The position numbers and the translations under genes were made by a program. A stretch of 64,000 nt of DNA from Aradus depressus. Lineage: Eukaryota; Arthropoda; Insecta; Hemiptera; Aradidae. Location of the stretch: NCBI GenBank assembly GCA_963662175.1, contig OY759225.1, positions 18,711,601 through 18,775,600 of the forward strand. The letters run 5' to 3'. Numbering within the stretch: position 1 is the first letter of the stretch; each line of letters starts with the position of its first letter. A model generated the notes under the pieces. That model did no database searches. It was not told the origin of the DNA and saw only the letters and a list, made by a program, of their open reading frames with translations. Shown here piece by piece: positions 31,251-42,224 of the stretch.

Positions 31251-31569
31251 ATGAAAAAAAAAAAAACATTAAGGCGTCAAGGTCCACGCCGTAGATTTGC
31301 CGTGAAAACGTTGGGATAAAATCATTTTTCATTTTCTTTTCAATGCTGCCGTAGCTCTTGCATTTGCTCGGCACTAGACTTTTTAGGTTTTTAAATTCCT
31401 TTTGATGCGAGCTTTCCTCTGATTTGCGTTTTCTATAATTCCGCGCATATTTACGGTTCATATGAGACATCTTTAATTTTTTTGCAATTTTCAATTTAAT
31501 ACCGATTTTTACATATATTTCGGCGAATATTTTTATTGTGTCACTTTGAGTCCTAGTAGTGCTCCTCAA
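31222..31569 (-). CDS. Uncertain 115-codon open frame, lysine-rich
   Basis: The longest frame outside recognised repeats, though its end overlaps the family X head. Start at 31569, stop near 31222. The protein is strongly basic in the middle (NRKYARNYRKRKSEESSHQK, then EFKNLKSLVPSKCKSYGS) and ends in a phenylalanine run encoded by a T/A homopolymer, so its C-terminus may be an artefact. The segment KEFKNLKSLVPS loosely recalls helix-loop-helix or other DNA-binding regions, but I cannot assign a family. It could be a degraded exon, a retrocopy or chance. Confidence 0.2.
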   Translation of the reverse strand: MRSTTRTQSDTIKIFAEIYVKIGIKLKIAKKLKMSHMNRKYARNYRKRKSEESSHQKEFKNLKSLVPSKCKSYGSIEKKMKNDFIPTFSRQIYGVDLDALMFFFFSFLESGGRKT

Positions 31570-31879
31570 GCTCTTTACAATGACACACGAATCAACGTCC
31601 TATCTAAACGCGTTATCACGCTACACTAATTTCTAATTTTACACAACGCTGATTCGCAACAATCATCCGCCGGCGCCCACACTAGTCTGATAATGTCACA
31701 GGCAAAACAAACACTGCACAACAAACACGTACAGACATGCTCTATCCATTGTGACCTCAACCGTTGTTATTGCATTATTAGTCTCGTAGTTATTATCGAT
31801 TGAAATCTGACGGTATTTTATAACACAAGAAAGTTTGACCGGCTATCACTGTGCTTAACGAGCGAATAGACGTTTTTAC

Positions 31880-32850
31880 GTCAAAATATTTGTGTCTGTG
31901 AAGACGATAATTTCCGTTAGAATGAATATATCGACACGAAATTATATATGTGAACCCAGAATCCTCTTTAACGACAACACCTATTGTTTTTCACCTAAAT
32001 CGACCGAAGCGAAGATGGGATTAAGGGGAGACTAGGGGAATCATAGAATTAAAATCCCGAAAAATGAGGCATTAAAAACGCGTGACTCTCGGACGTGCTC
32101 TCCGCGCGTCGACGTTTAGACTCCCCGTTTTTCGGGATTTTATTATTTAAAAGAAATTCAAATCACGTTCGATAGAGGACACTTTTATCCTTGCAATAAA
32201 CTTAGTTTCATTAGGATGTGATGGCTTCCTAGTAAATGGGGCACGAAAAACGCGTGATTTTCTCGGGCGTGATCTCTGCGCGACGACGTTTAAATGCGCC
32301 CCATTTTTCGGGATTTTAATATTTTAAAAAAATTGAAAGTACGTTCGATAGAGGACACTTTTATCCTTGCTATAAACTTAGTTTCATGAAAAAATATAAC
32401 GTACTTTTTCCACGTTTTCCGGGCCGCCATTTTGGATTTCCCAAATTCTGAGTTCATTATCGTAATTAAGCGACCCTAAAAACCCCAGAGTACCAATTTT
32501 TCATTAATTTTGACAATTATATCCGGAGATATTGCATTTATTCATTAAATTTGTTAATTCTAAATTATTTAAACTCTATTACAATTAAAAATTATTTGCG
32601 CAACTTGGGATAGTGTGCATTCTTTTTATATGGTCCTTCTGAAGGGGAGGCAAAAAGTTTCATTAAAAAACTCCCTTGTTCAACGAGATTCATGTCTGTG
32701 AACACGATAACTCCCGATATAATTAGTATATCGACACAAAATTTAGTATTAGCCCCTCAGTAAGTCATCTATTAATTTTTATACTCAAAAGTCGGTTGGT
32801 TTTAGAGGAGGAGCGACAACTGTGTCCTGCTGAAGACTTTTTTCCTAAAT
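31880..32850 (+). repeat. Family X copy, split by a duplicated repeat
   Basis: X text at 31880-32045 and 32675-32850 brackets an insert of about 640 bp. The insert contains two diverged units (about 32050-32225 and 32235-32395), each with AAAACGCGTGA, GACGACGTTTA or a variant, TTTTTCGGGATTTTA, and GTTCGATAGAGGACACTTTT, followed by GGGCCGCCATTTTGGATT. Non-coding. Confidence 0.6.
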
Positions 32851-33210
32851 ATTTAAGTAGTGGATAGTTTATTTGGCAGAATTTATTATTATTTTACTGA
32901 CCAAAATTGTTTTTTTATATTTTCTTTTTTCACTGAAGTCAGAGTTGCTAGTTTTTATTAAGTTTACTACCTGATTTCAAAAGCTTTCCTTATAATTGAA
33001 TATAATATTTCTTTGTTCTCTTTTCTTTCAGTTTAATATAAAAATAAATAAAAATTTGAGTTCCTTTTGTTCTCCAGCTCAAAATGTTGTAATACAATCA
33101 CTATTCACAAGGCATGTCCAAATTATACCCTTTTTCATAAATATCTTCACTGATTTCCTTTGTGAAAACTTTTACTTTAAGAAACTCTATTGTTTGAGTT
33201 TCATACAATT
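32850..33210. other. AT-rich DNA before satellite array
   Basis: The frame at 32996-33250 runs into the array and is not credible as a gene. Confidence 0.35.
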
Positions 33211-34810
33211 ACTTCTCTCAGCTATAAGAAGTATAAGAGAAGTCATATAATTGATCTGATGATGAGTTTTACTTCTCTCAGCTATAAGAAGTATAACAGA
33301 AGTTATATAATTGATCTGATGATGAGTTTTACTTCTCTCCGCTATAAGAAGTATAAGAGAAGTTATATAATTGATCTGATGATGAGTTTTACTTCTCTCC
33401 TCTATAAGAAGTATAAGGGAAGTTATATAATTGATCTGATGATGAGTTTTACTTCTCTCCGCTATAAGAAGTATAAGAGAAGTTATATAATTGATCTGAT
33501 GATGAGTTTTACTTCTCTCCGCTATAAGAAGTATAAGAGAAGTTATATAATTGATCTGATGATGAGTTTCACTTCTCTCAGCTATAAGAAGTATAAGAGA
33601 AGTTATATAATTGATCTGATGATGAGTTTTACTTCTCTCAGCTATAAGAAGTATAAGAGAAGTTATATAATTGATCTGATGATGAGTTTTACTTCTCTAG
33701 CTATATGAAGAATAGGGGAAGTTATATAATTAGTCTGATGAGTTTTACTTCTTTAGATTTATGAAGAATAGGGGAAGTTATATAATTAGTCTGATGAGTT
33801 TTACTTCTCTAGCTATATGAAGAATAGGGGAAGTTATATAATTAGTCTGATGAGTTTTACTTCTTTAGATTTATGAAGAATAGGGGAAGTTATATAATTA
33901 GTCTGATGATGAGTTTCACTTCTCTCAGCTATAAGAAGTATAAGAGAAGTTATATAATTGATCTGATGATGAGTTTTACTTCTCTAGCTATATGAAGAAT
34001 AGGGGAAGTTATATAATTGATCTGATGATGAGTTTCACTTCTCTCAGCTATAAGAAGTATAAGAGAAGTTATATAATTGATCTGATGATGAGTTTTACTT
34101 CTCTCAGCTATAAGAAGTATAAGAGAAGTTATATAATTGATCTGATGATGAGTTTTACTTCTCTAGCTATATGAAGAATAGGGGAAGTTATATAATTAGT
34201 CTGATGAGTTTTACTTCTTTAGATTTATGAAGAATAGGGGAAGTTATATAATTAGTCTGATGAGTTTTACTTCTCTAGCTATATGAAGAATAGGGGAAGT
34301 TATATAATTAGTCTGATGAGTTTTACTTCTTTAGATTTATGAAAAATAGGGGAAGTTATATAATTAGTCTGATGAGTTTTACTTCTCTAGCTATATGAAG
34401 AATAGGGGAAGTTATATAATTAGTCTGATGAGTTTTACTTCTCTCAGCTATAAGAAGTATAAGAGAAGTTATATAATTTATCTGATGATGAGTTTTACTT
34501 CTCTAGCTATATGAATAATAGGGGAAGTTATATAATTAGTCTGATGAGTTTTACTTCTTTAGATTTATGAAGAATAGGGGAAGTTATATAATTAGTCTGA
34601 TGAGTTTTACTTCTCTAGCTATATGAAGAATAGGGGAAGTTATATAATTAGTCTGATGAGTTTTACTTCTTTAGATTTATGAAGAATAGGGGAAGTTATA
34701 TAATTAGTCTGATGAGTTTTACTTCTCTAGCTATATGAAGAATAGGGGAAGTTATATAATTAGTCTGATGAGTTTTACTTCTCTAGCTTTATGAAGAATA
34801 GGGGAAGTTA
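33211..34810. repeat. 60/56-bp satellite array, about 28 units
   Basis: Eight 60-bp units (33211-33690, starting ACTTCTCTCAGCTATAAGAA) are followed by 56-bp units of two alternating types (CTAGCTATATGAAG and TTTAGATTTATGAAG), so many form a 112-bp dimer, with 60-bp units interspersed near 33918-34140 and 34436. Each unit is an imperfect hairpin (ACTTCTCT...AGAGAAGT or AGGGGAAGT). Because 60 is divisible by 3, the 60-bp part stays open as a 20-residue repeat (YKKYKRSYIIDLMMSFTSL); this explains the 172- and 60-codon frames, which are not genes. Confidence 0.95.
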
Positions 34811-35285
34811 TTTAATCGGTCAAAAAATCGATAAGGAGTTTTCAACGAAATTTTATATTTTCTCACCTCCAGATTCGTCAGTTTTTTTTTAGCCCCTGAG
34901 TCAGTCCTTCCCTGATCCTCTTCCCTTCGGCTGCTTCTGCTGAAAATTCTTATGAGATTTTGAATTTAATATGTTATTTTGTGTCGGTACAATCATTAGA
35001 TTGGGAATTATCGTGTTCACAGACAGACATTTTACTTCCCTAGGTATTTAAAGTATAGGGGGAGGATATTTAATCGGTAAAAAATTCGATGCATAGTTTT
35101 CAACGGAATTTTATATTTTCCAACCTAGATTCCAAAAATATAAAATCTGTGTGTCTGTGAACCCGATAATTCTCGATAGAATGAATGCATCAACACGAAT
35201 TTTTATATGTGTTATCAAAACCCCTTAAGGACAACACCTAACGATTTTGAGTCAAATCGGTTAAAGGGGAGGGGGGATTATGAAT
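34795..35285 (+). repeat. Family X copy continuous with the satellite
   Basis: The last satellite unit (AGAATAGGGGAAGTTATTTA) runs without a break into X text (ATCGGTCAAAAAATCGATAA, GGAGTTTTCAACGAAATTTT). A second X head at 35033-35100 follows, then ATGAATGCATCAACACG. Confidence 0.75.
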
Positions 35286-35329
35286 TGGACAATTTAAAAA
35301 GTAAACAAGTTTTCAGAGATCTCTTACCG

Positions 35330-35905
35330 CCCTCCAGCCATCTCCATCCGTCTCTATTCCAGACTGCCTCCCTTCAGTTCCAAAGTTTGACATAGGGTCC
35401 ATCCGAAATGCTCTTTTCTCTGATCATCCTGGTGTCCCATAGTCCTGGTCTTTCTGTTCTTATGACGAGGTCCTTGAGCCATTTCTATCCGTCTCTATTC
35501 ACGACTGCATCCCTTCAGTTCCAAAGTTGGACATAGGGTCCATCCGAAATGCTCTTTTCTCTGATCATCCTGGTGTCCCATAGTCCTGGTCTTTCTGTTC
35601 TTATGACGAGGTCCTTGAGCCATTTCTATCCGTCTCTATTCACGACTGCATCCCTTCAGTTCCAAAGTTGGACATAGGGTCCATCCGAAATGCTCTTTTC
35701 TCTGATCATCCTGGTGTCCCATAGTCCTGGTCTTTCTGTTCTTATGACGAGGTCCTTGAGCCATTTCTATCCGTCCCTATTCACGACTGCATCCCTTCAG
35801 TTCCAAAGTTGGACATGCTAGGGTCCATCCGAAATGCTCTTTTCTCCGACCCTCCATCCTGGCGCCCCATAGTCCTTGTCTTTCTGACCTTATGACGAGT
35901 CCCTT
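35330..35905. repeat. 141-bp tandem repeat, about four copies
   Basis: TCTCTATTC and its variant recur at 35351, 35492, 35633 and 35774, exactly 141 bp apart. Units contain TTCAGTTCCAAAGTTGGACA and TGATCATCCTGGTGTCCCAT. Copies two and three look identical; the fourth is diverged. 141 is a multiple of 3, but no extended frame results and I recognise no protein. Confidence 0.9.
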
Positions 35906-35909
35906 TCTC

Positions 35910-36350
35910 CTTGTCTTCCATACAGAAAGAGACTACACAAGATGAAATAGAAGGAAGAAGTGATTTTTTCCTTCCTTAATACTACCTCAAAAGGAGTAGA
36001 AGTTAGAGAGAGATGATTTACTTATTTACACAGGATCATATTTGCTTTGATGTAGCCAGGAGACCTCCTGTTTGTCTTGGAAAGGTCCTTTGTACCTACC
36101 ATCCCACTACTGGAGAGCTCTCAGATCAAACATGGATGAGGTAGTTGGCTGCCACAAGTGGTCTTCGTATCTCATCCGGATCATGCTTTTACCAACCCAT
36201 CGATTAAATAAAGTTCAGTCAATCTGGTTGCCATGGTTGTAGGGCTCTCAAATTTTGTTACATCATGTCTTTCATTCTAATATGAAATTATTTGGTCCTT
36301 AAAATGTAGGTAAAAACAAATTTAATATTTTGTTGCTTTTTTTTTTTTTT
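35910..36350. other. Unassigned stretch
   Basis: Higher GC than the flanks, no recognisable frame. Possibly part of an unidentified retroelement. Confidence 0.3.
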
Positions 36351-36438
36351 AAATAGGCTTCGGTGGACCACCAGCATAGTACTCCCTAGCACCAATTAAG
36401 TTTTCGTTCTCCGTCCAACACCAATCCACTGTTTAGGC
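36350..36438 (-). repeat. Family X terminus interrupted by hAT-like element
   Basis: TTCGGTGGACCACCAGCATA, GTACTCCCTAGCACCAATTA, then CCAATCCACTGTTTAGGC up to the hAT-like start. Confidence 0.55.
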
Positions 36439-36804
36439 CAGTGGTCGCCAAACTTTTAAGCGACTGAGCTACCTTACAGCTCATAAACTTTACTGTGAGC
36501 TACCCAACAAAGTAGGGAGGGGGGGGGGAATAATACATGTTTTTGTTTAAATCACACAGTTGTTTATTACATATAAATATACATTTCTATTATTAGAACA
36601 GTAACCGCAGTTCGAAGTATGCATAAAACACAAGAGAAATAAAATAATCTGCACTCACGATCACACACCAGACACTGGCTGACAGACGCGCGGGACGCGT
36701 ATTGGGGATGAGGGGGATGAGTAGTGCAGATTAGCCAACCCAAGCGCTGCGTCTGAAATTTCCCCGCGAGCTACCAAAAATTTCCCTGCGAGCTACCAAT
36801 AGCT
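36439..36804 (+). mobile_element. hAT-like element, 3' end lost
   Basis: Starts CAGTGGTCGCCAAACTTTTA followed by GCGACTGAGCTACC, the typical left terminus of one hAT subgroup. Near the other side CGCGAGCTACC appears twice (36768, 36790), as in the subterminal repeats of such elements, but the expected GTTTGGCGACCACTG end is absent. No transposase. Confidence 0.6.
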
Positions 36805-36824
36805 GATCTACCGGCGCCCTCTAT
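36805..36824 (-). mobile_element. SINE-A head relic
   Basis: About 20 bp (CTGATCTACCGGCGCCCTCT) identical, except one base, to the reverse-strand SINE-A 5' end, joined directly to the hAT-like element. Confidence 0.45.
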
Positions 36825-37395
36825 TTTATATTTTAATATTATTAAATGCCAAATAATTTCCCACTCACCAATTGACTGTATTTTTTATATTTTGATTATG
36901 TATATGGATTATACTTTTTAACTTTCCTAGATATACTTGTACATTCGCTACTGTTTAATTTTGGCGAAATTAAAATTTTGTTGTTTTGTACTGTTTGAAG
37001 TTCCAACACAGTTTTATTTAAATTTTTTGTTTGTTTGAAATCTGAACAATGTTGTTTTAACCTAATTTTGATAATTTTATTTCTCTCTACTATTTCAGTT
37101 TAACATTTTTACATTTAAATTACATAGTTTTTTTTTCTAAAGCTAATAAGATAGATACAAAAATAGGTAATAAAATATTAATTATCAAATTGAAAAACAT
37201 GAAATTTCACTAAAAATTCAAAATATAATTTTTGACAGATAACATACTATTCCTTAGATAAATTCAACTCTAGAAGTTAGACGCTGGCCCCACGTAAAAT
37301 ATAGCATTATGGAAAACGGCCTGTCTTATATTCCAAGCCAATTTCACGATTGAATACAATTTCATTTTTTCTGGTCCCCTATTTCCAAAAAATGA
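36825..37395. other. AT-rich intergenic DNA
   Basis: No feature recognised. Confidence 0.35.
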
Positions 37396-37399
37396 GAAA

Positions 37400-37550
37400 A
37401 CGAATTATTAAATTAACTTCTGAATCCTCATACTAAATTTTGTGTCGATTCATTCATTACATTCGCATTAATTTGATTTTTCTCTTTTCTCCCTCTGATC
37501 CTCCTTCCCATTCCGCTTAAAATTAATAGATGTCGTCTTAATGGGTGTCG
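37400..37550 (-). repeat. Family X middle fragment
   Basis: CTAAATTTTGTGTCGATTCA, TTCTCCCTCTGATCCTCCTT and AAAATTAATAGATGTCGTCT. Confidence 0.6.
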
Positions 37551-37602
37551 GTCGGGCACACATGGAGAACGGTGTACTGTATTGGAAACAACGGAATGAA
37601 TG

Positions 37603-37875
37603 ATGGTCACTGGCGCGGGATTTAGTTTCCTCAAAACCTGAATCAGTGTTTGAGTGATAGTCACTGGCGCGGGATTAAGTTCCCTCAAAACCTCAATCAG
37701 TGTATGAGTGATAGTCACTGGCGCGGGATTAAGTTCCCTCAAAACTTGAATCAGTGTTTGTGATAGTCACTGGCGCGGGATTAAGTTCCCTCAAATCCTA
37801 AATCAGTGTTTGAGTGATAGTCACTGGCGCGGTATTAAGTTCCCTCAAATCCTAAATCAGTGTTTGAGTGATGGT
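37603..37875. repeat. 54-bp minisatellite, five units
   Basis: TGGCGCGGGATTAAGTTCCC recurs at 37611, 37665, 37719, 37771 and 37825 (spacings 54, 54, 52, 54). The reverse frame at 37428-37742 encodes an 18-residue repeat (RELNPAPVTITHTLI); a 2-bp loss in unit four breaks it, so it is probably not a protein. Confidence 0.92.
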
Positions 37876-38239
37876 GTGCTCGACGGGTTGTGGGGACCCT
37901 CGTGGTTCGCGGCCGGTTCGGTGCCTCCGCTCCTCTGAAGTGTGATCTTCTGGCGTCCGGGTCGGCTCACTGCTCTTCTTCATGAATGTGCGTGGTCCCA
38001 TTCCTCTTCAGGGGCATTATCTTGCTTCTTTACAGAATTATTGCTATAAATTTTACTTTGAATTAATTTCAGCTATTTCATATAATTGTTTTTCTGTAGT
38101 TGATTTGTCTTTAAACCAATGTGCCTGTGAAAAATTGCAATATGATCATCGTGTTAGCTGGCCGATAAGCCTCAGTATAAGGTCATAACTCGAAGAAGAA
38201 GAAAAAAATGTATGCCGTTCTAGATAAAAATCTTGGTCG

Positions 38240-38705
38240 ATACATTCAAAAATTATCAATCTAATGAATTTTTCGACAATTCAATATGAGGCTTTCGGAG
38301 CCCCTATGTAAGTCAACTTTTGAATAGGGGGTCATTCATAAATTACGTAAGGCATTTAGGGGGGGGGGGGGGGAGGGGTAAAGTTCAATATTACTAATTC
38401 TTACTATAGGGGAGGGGAGTAAAGAATTTGATCTTATGTAAGTTTTTGAATTTAAAATCTACTACTTTCGCGCTAAGAAATGGCGCTATTGGATAGCGCC
38501 ATCTGTACTTAGTTCTCAAATTCAGTATTGAATCCTACAGAAATCATATGAAGAGCACGGGCAAAGAACCAAGAATTAGCTTTAAAAAAGCCTTACGTAA
38601 TTTATGAATGGCCCGTAGTAGGTACGACGGAATGAAAAGTTAATTGAATAACTCGTTCTGAGGAAGTACACGTTACCGGTGATTCACAGTCAGCCTCCAG
38701 GGGTT
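38240..38705 (+). repeat. Family X copy, split by MITE
   Basis: X text runs to AGTCAACTTTTGAATA, is interrupted by 38328-38615, and resumes with GAAAAGTTAATTGAATAACT, GAAGTACACG and CCGGTGATTCAC. Confidence 0.65.
38328..38615. mobile_element. 288-bp MITE with ATTCATAAATTACGTAAGGC TIR
   Basis: Ends are inverted repeats of about 25 bp with one mismatch (GGTCATTCATAAATTACGTA and TACGTAATTTATGAATGGCC). A likely 3-bp TSD TAG flanks it (38325-38327, 38616-38618). A G run follows the left TIR. Its core (TACTTTCGCGCTAAGAAATG, GGATAGCGCCATCTGTA) recurs at 49505-49595 in a longer relative that ends at about 49907. Class unassigned. Confidence 0.8.
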
Positions 38706-39009
38706 GATCTGATATTATTTTTGAAATGTGTGTAGTTGAGCGCGGTTCGGAGTTATGAATGGCGTCAGTGAGACTGCGCCCTGACATGGTTTAGGGAAGG
38801 CCTATTGATCCAGGCTGAGGAGATCTTATTTACCTTAACACTCTGCCTTCTGCCTCACCCCTCTCTTCTTGCTGGTAATGTGGGTCCACAAGTCTTAGCT
38901 TGTTATCAGAGTCTGACCTCTTCAGGGTGTTTCCGTCGTTCAGGGGGCCTTCTCTCAAGAAGACATAACCATTCGAACTGTTCCAAATCTCTTGTCTTCG
39001 ATCTCTAAT

Positions 39010-39062
39010 GCAGAGGGAAATCACCGGCAATATACTTCTCCAGAAGGAATTAATCAATTCTT
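39010..39062 (-). repeat. Family X terminus
   Basis: AAATCACCGGCAATATACTT, CAGAAGGAATTAATCAATTC; cut off by the family B element that follows. Confidence 0.55.
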
Positions 39063-39063
39063 A

Positions 39064-39225
39064 TAGAAATAAAAGACGTTGTCTTACCACTGTTTTATTT
39101 TGACCAGAACCGGTTTTCAACGTAAGGACAACTGGCCCTTTAACCGTTGTGCTGTGTGGGTGGGATGTACCACTCATGATGACGCTGTTGCGTTGATAAC
39201 CTCGTCCCACAATATCTTACTACCG
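39064..39225. repeat. Family B foldback element, degenerate copy
   Basis: Left arm AAATAAAAGACGTTGTCTTA, CAGAACCGGTTTTCAACG; right arm GCTGTGTGGGTGGGATG, TGATGACGCTGTTGCGTTGA. The left hammerhead is truncated and the right one has lost the CTGATGA and GAAA consensus, so it is presumably inactive. It lies within X. Confidence 0.65.
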
Positions 39226-39409
39226 CATATGAATTAATCAATTAACTTTTCGCTCCCCCCCCCCCCCCCCCCGGAACTATTCGACAACTATTCGACCGCT
39301 TGCGCTAATTCAACAGTTGACTTACATAGGGGATCTTCCCCTCAGCCGATATCGATTATGGGTTTTGAATTCACATATGAAATTTTGTATCCATACATTC
39401 AGTACCTAA

Positions 39410-39894
39410 AGGTCACACTACACAAAAGTATTGCACAAAATTTGAGTCTCGACTAAACATTCGTGATGGAAGCACGGCGCATCGCGTACTCAGCCATAGC
39501 CGCATACGTTTTTTGCCCAGGGCAAACCCGGAGGTTGAAAGTAGCGTAGTTGTATTGTGTGCAGTGTTGAAGGAGTCTTTAAATAATAAGAAGAAAAGAG
39601 TGTGGGTCAGGAATTATTTGAAGAAGCGACCGACCCATAGTCATCGTAACCTACTTCGCGAACTGAGCTTGGAACCTACACTTTATCAAAATTTCCTCAC
39701 ACTGCGCTCTCATTCTACAAAATATTGACAGGTCCGCAAAAATTTTCTAAACTTTCAGAAAACTTTTGAACGCCCCACAAAATATTGAATACCCTTTTTT
39801 TTGTACAATATTTGTCCTCACACTCTCAATATTTTTGCACAAAACCGACATCTTCAAATTTTTGTGCAAACTTTTTGCCAGTGTGAGGGCCCCT
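39410..39894 (+). mobile_element. PIF/Harbinger-like non-autonomous element
   Basis: Bounded by a 3-bp TAA TSD (39407-39409, 39895-39897), the signature target of PIF/Harbinger. Imperfect TIRs: AGGTCACACTACACAAAAG at the left, and at the right AGGGGCCCTCACACTGG in reverse, both followed by TTGCACAAA-type words. It retains a fragment of transposase coding (next entry). Inserted into X. Confidence 0.75.
39513..39728 (+). pseudogene. Harbinger-like transposase N-terminal fragment
   Basis: A 71-codon frame with KKKRVWVRNYLKKRPTHSHR followed by NLLRELSLEPTLYQNFLTL. This matches the conserved N-terminal stretch of HARBI1/ALP1-type transposases (an R..W.R..L..R...G....L..EL...D...Y..FLRM pattern). 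The DDE nuclease domain is absent and the frame stops soon after, so it is an internally deleted relic. The TAA target duplication around it agrees. Confidence 0.75.
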
Positions 39895-40039
39895 TAAGTT
39901 ATTGGAGTTTTTGAGTCAAGCTCTCCCCTAACCCCCCTTCACTTTGGTCGATTTGACTGAAAATCGTCAGGTGTTGTCCTTATTTGGTTCTAGTCACAAA
40001 AATAAAATTTCGTGTCGACAGATTCATTCTAATCTTTCC

Positions 40040-40255
40040 CTATACTTAAAAGTTGTCGGCGAATCACCGTCTATGTACTTTCCCAGAGCGAATTAATCTG
40101 TTAAGTTTTTGCCCTCCATCTAAAACCAACCTTCGTGATTTGGTTAAAAATATATAGATGTCTTGCTCAGTCACTTCGGAATGTTCATACTAAATTTCTT
40201 GACGATACATTGAATACATCGACAGCTATTGGAGTTTTTGAGGGGGGAATTTCTG
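40040..40255 (-). repeat. Family X terminus and middle
   Basis: TTGTCGGCGAATCACCGTCT, GTACTTTCCCAGAGCGAATT, GTTAAGTTTTTGCCCTCCAT. Confidence 0.65.
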
Positions 40256-40360
40256 CCTGTTTCACTAAAAAATAAGAAAATTATCACGTTTCGTCCATAT
40301 TGGCTATGCGAGGAAGGGGTAACCATATGAAAATTTATATTTAAATTCATATATAATATA

Positions 40361-40943
40361 TTATTACAGCAACACTTCTCCCATTATTTTTTATTTTCTA
40401 CCTTCTCGGTATCTAATACATAATCATATTATGTTCTTTGGTTTTTACTATTTCTTCTGTCAATCAGAGTTTTCCCTAAATGTTTAAATATATAAGTAGA
40501 CTCAATAAATATTTTTTTTTAAAGAAGGAAGATTCTGATTGACAGAAGGAATAGTTAACACCAAAGAACATATGAAGAGCACGGGGAAAAAATCAGGTTT
40601 GTCACTTTTTTCTCGAATGTGAGATATCGCCACTTCAGTATTAGTATATTAAACATATTTCACGATTCACCATCGTTACAGGCTTCTAAAAGACGGTTTG
40701 TTACTACGAAAACGGAAGCTGAAAATATGACGTGCGGGGAATTGAAACGATACGGACTTTCAAACATTAAATTTCAGTTTTCTCAATTTCAACATCTGGT
40801 GACTAGTCTGGTTCTTTGCCCGTGCTCTTCATATGTATTAGATACTGAGATATGAGAGTATTATAGATACTGAAACAGGTATAATTGCTATTTTTTGAGA
40901 AGGCAAAAAAATAAATGGGAGAAATGATGCTGTAATAACATAT
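40361..40943. mobile_element. Nested foldback element, about 580 bp
   Basis: Outer imperfect TIRs of about 45 bp (ATTACAGCAACACTTCTCCC at 40362 against the reverse of GGGAGAAATGATGCTGTAAT near 40916-40935). Further inverted segments include GGTATCTAATACATAATCAT facing TATGTATTAGATACTGAG, and ATGTTCTTTGGTTTTTACTA facing the complement at 40531-40572. The word TGAAGAGCACGGG (40574) is also inverted at 40819. No coding. Confidence 0.65.
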
Positions 40944-40945
40944 TA

Positions 40946-41660
40946 GGGGTACTCACAATCTTTCAAGTAGCATGTTACTGCGTGCTACTTGTGCTACTGG
41001 TCGAGTTTCTACCAGTAGCATGTTACTGATTTCAATTGAAAACAAGTCGAGTTCGACACTCGCTTTAGCAGACCTAGATGGTTGCTACTGAGCGTGTTAC
41101 TGATGTACCCTTGCTAAATAGCAGCCATTTTGTTCTATCTGTCATTTCCATGGAAGTTAAAAGTGGGATAGAGTAATATTTCGATCTCCTTGGATTTAAT
41201 TTATTTTATCGTTATCATTTCCCTCCTAAAGTCCTAACCTTAACTTTTGTTTTTGTTTGCTTTTCTGTTTCTGAATTGTTTGCGTAGTTTTCATTTATTT
41301 ACGTTTTCTTTTAATTTAAGTTTTATAAAAATATAAATTTTTCGAAATGGAAAAAAGAAAGAGAGAATAGTGTTATTTAAATAAAATTCAATAAGCATAA
41401 ATAAACTGTGTAATTTTAATAAATCAAAGGAATACGTAATAAATATATAAAAAAACTCCTATTCCATAGAAAAAACAACAACAAACGAAAATGGTTATAC
41501 AAAAATAAGGTTAAAATGTTTAACTCTTTCTCCGCCAGGAAGTGCTACATGTCATTTAGCAACTTACGATCGTACAAAAGTTGGATCGCTCATAATCAAA
41601 CATGCTACTTGAGTAACATGTTACTGGAGTAGCATGCTACTTGAAACATTGTGAGTACCC
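40946..41660. mobile_element. TIR element, about 715 bp, TA target
   Basis: GGGTACTCACAATCTTTCAA at the left is matched in reverse by TTGAAACATTGTGAGTACCC at the right; the TIR continues as GTAGCATG.TACT. Flanked by TA on both sides. Subterminal GTAGCATG-type words are repeated inside both ends. No transposase frame, so it is non-autonomous. Confidence 0.82.
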
Positions 41661-41724
41661 TAAAAATATATGAATTTAGAATCTCATAACACAATCAAAA
41701 CATATTTAAATTCCATAATAATTC

Positions 41725-41850
41725 TTTGGGCTCGACTCAAAAATGCTAATAACTATCGAATCCATCTATCGACTCAAAATTTAGTGTGAGGATTCAAAAA
41801 CCTCTATTCATAGAGGTGCCTCTATGTAAAATTTTCTGGGGGTACATTGT
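41725..41850 (+). repeat. Family X fragment
   Basis: ACTCAAAAATGCTAATAACT, ACTCAAAATTTAGTGTGAGG, CTGGGGGTACATTG. Confidence 0.55.
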
Positions 41851-42224
41851 TGCAATGTTACTCCCAAATGGCTAGTATTCCATATTTCTGAAATTTCAAA
41901 AAAACTAAACAGCCTTGACTAGTTATTATTTTAGTTATTTATTTTTTATTCTAAAATATAATCTATTTTTATAATAAATTAATTAGATTTTGGCTAGTGG
42001 CTCAGATGGAGTATTCTTTTTTAAACTTTTGATAAGTTACTATTTGGCTGAGTCCCAATACTGCAGTGTCCTCCACTACTCTCTCTCTCCTTGCACATAC
42101 CTCTGTCTAGCTACAAAACTTTTTGAAGCATTCTTTTTAAATTTTTATATACCTTATATATATAATTTATAAAATATACATTTTTATTATTATTAAAAAC
42201 TTTTTATTATTTTTAATTTTTTTT
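41851..42224. other. AT-rich intergenic DNA
   Basis: No feature recognised. Confidence 0.35.

Larger units (their letters stand above)
39226..40030 (-). repeat. Family X copy, split by Harbinger-like element
   Basis: X text with a C run near 39258, then TTTTGAATTCACATATGAAA up to 39409, resuming at 39895 with GTTATTGGAGTTTTTGAGTC. Confidence 0.6.

Noticed and set aside
33960..34810. Hammerhead satellite at CTGATGAG in each 56/60-bp unit
   Set aside because: The CTGATGAG word is followed by no GAAA strand or closing stems at the needed place, so the match to the core is coincidental.
33211..34810. CRISPR-like array
   Set aside because: Units are head-to-tail without unique spacers, in a eukaryotic repeat context.
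37428..37742. Repetitive protein with 18-residue units
   Set aside because: It is the translation of a 54-bp minisatellite; one unit has a 2-bp loss that breaks the frame.
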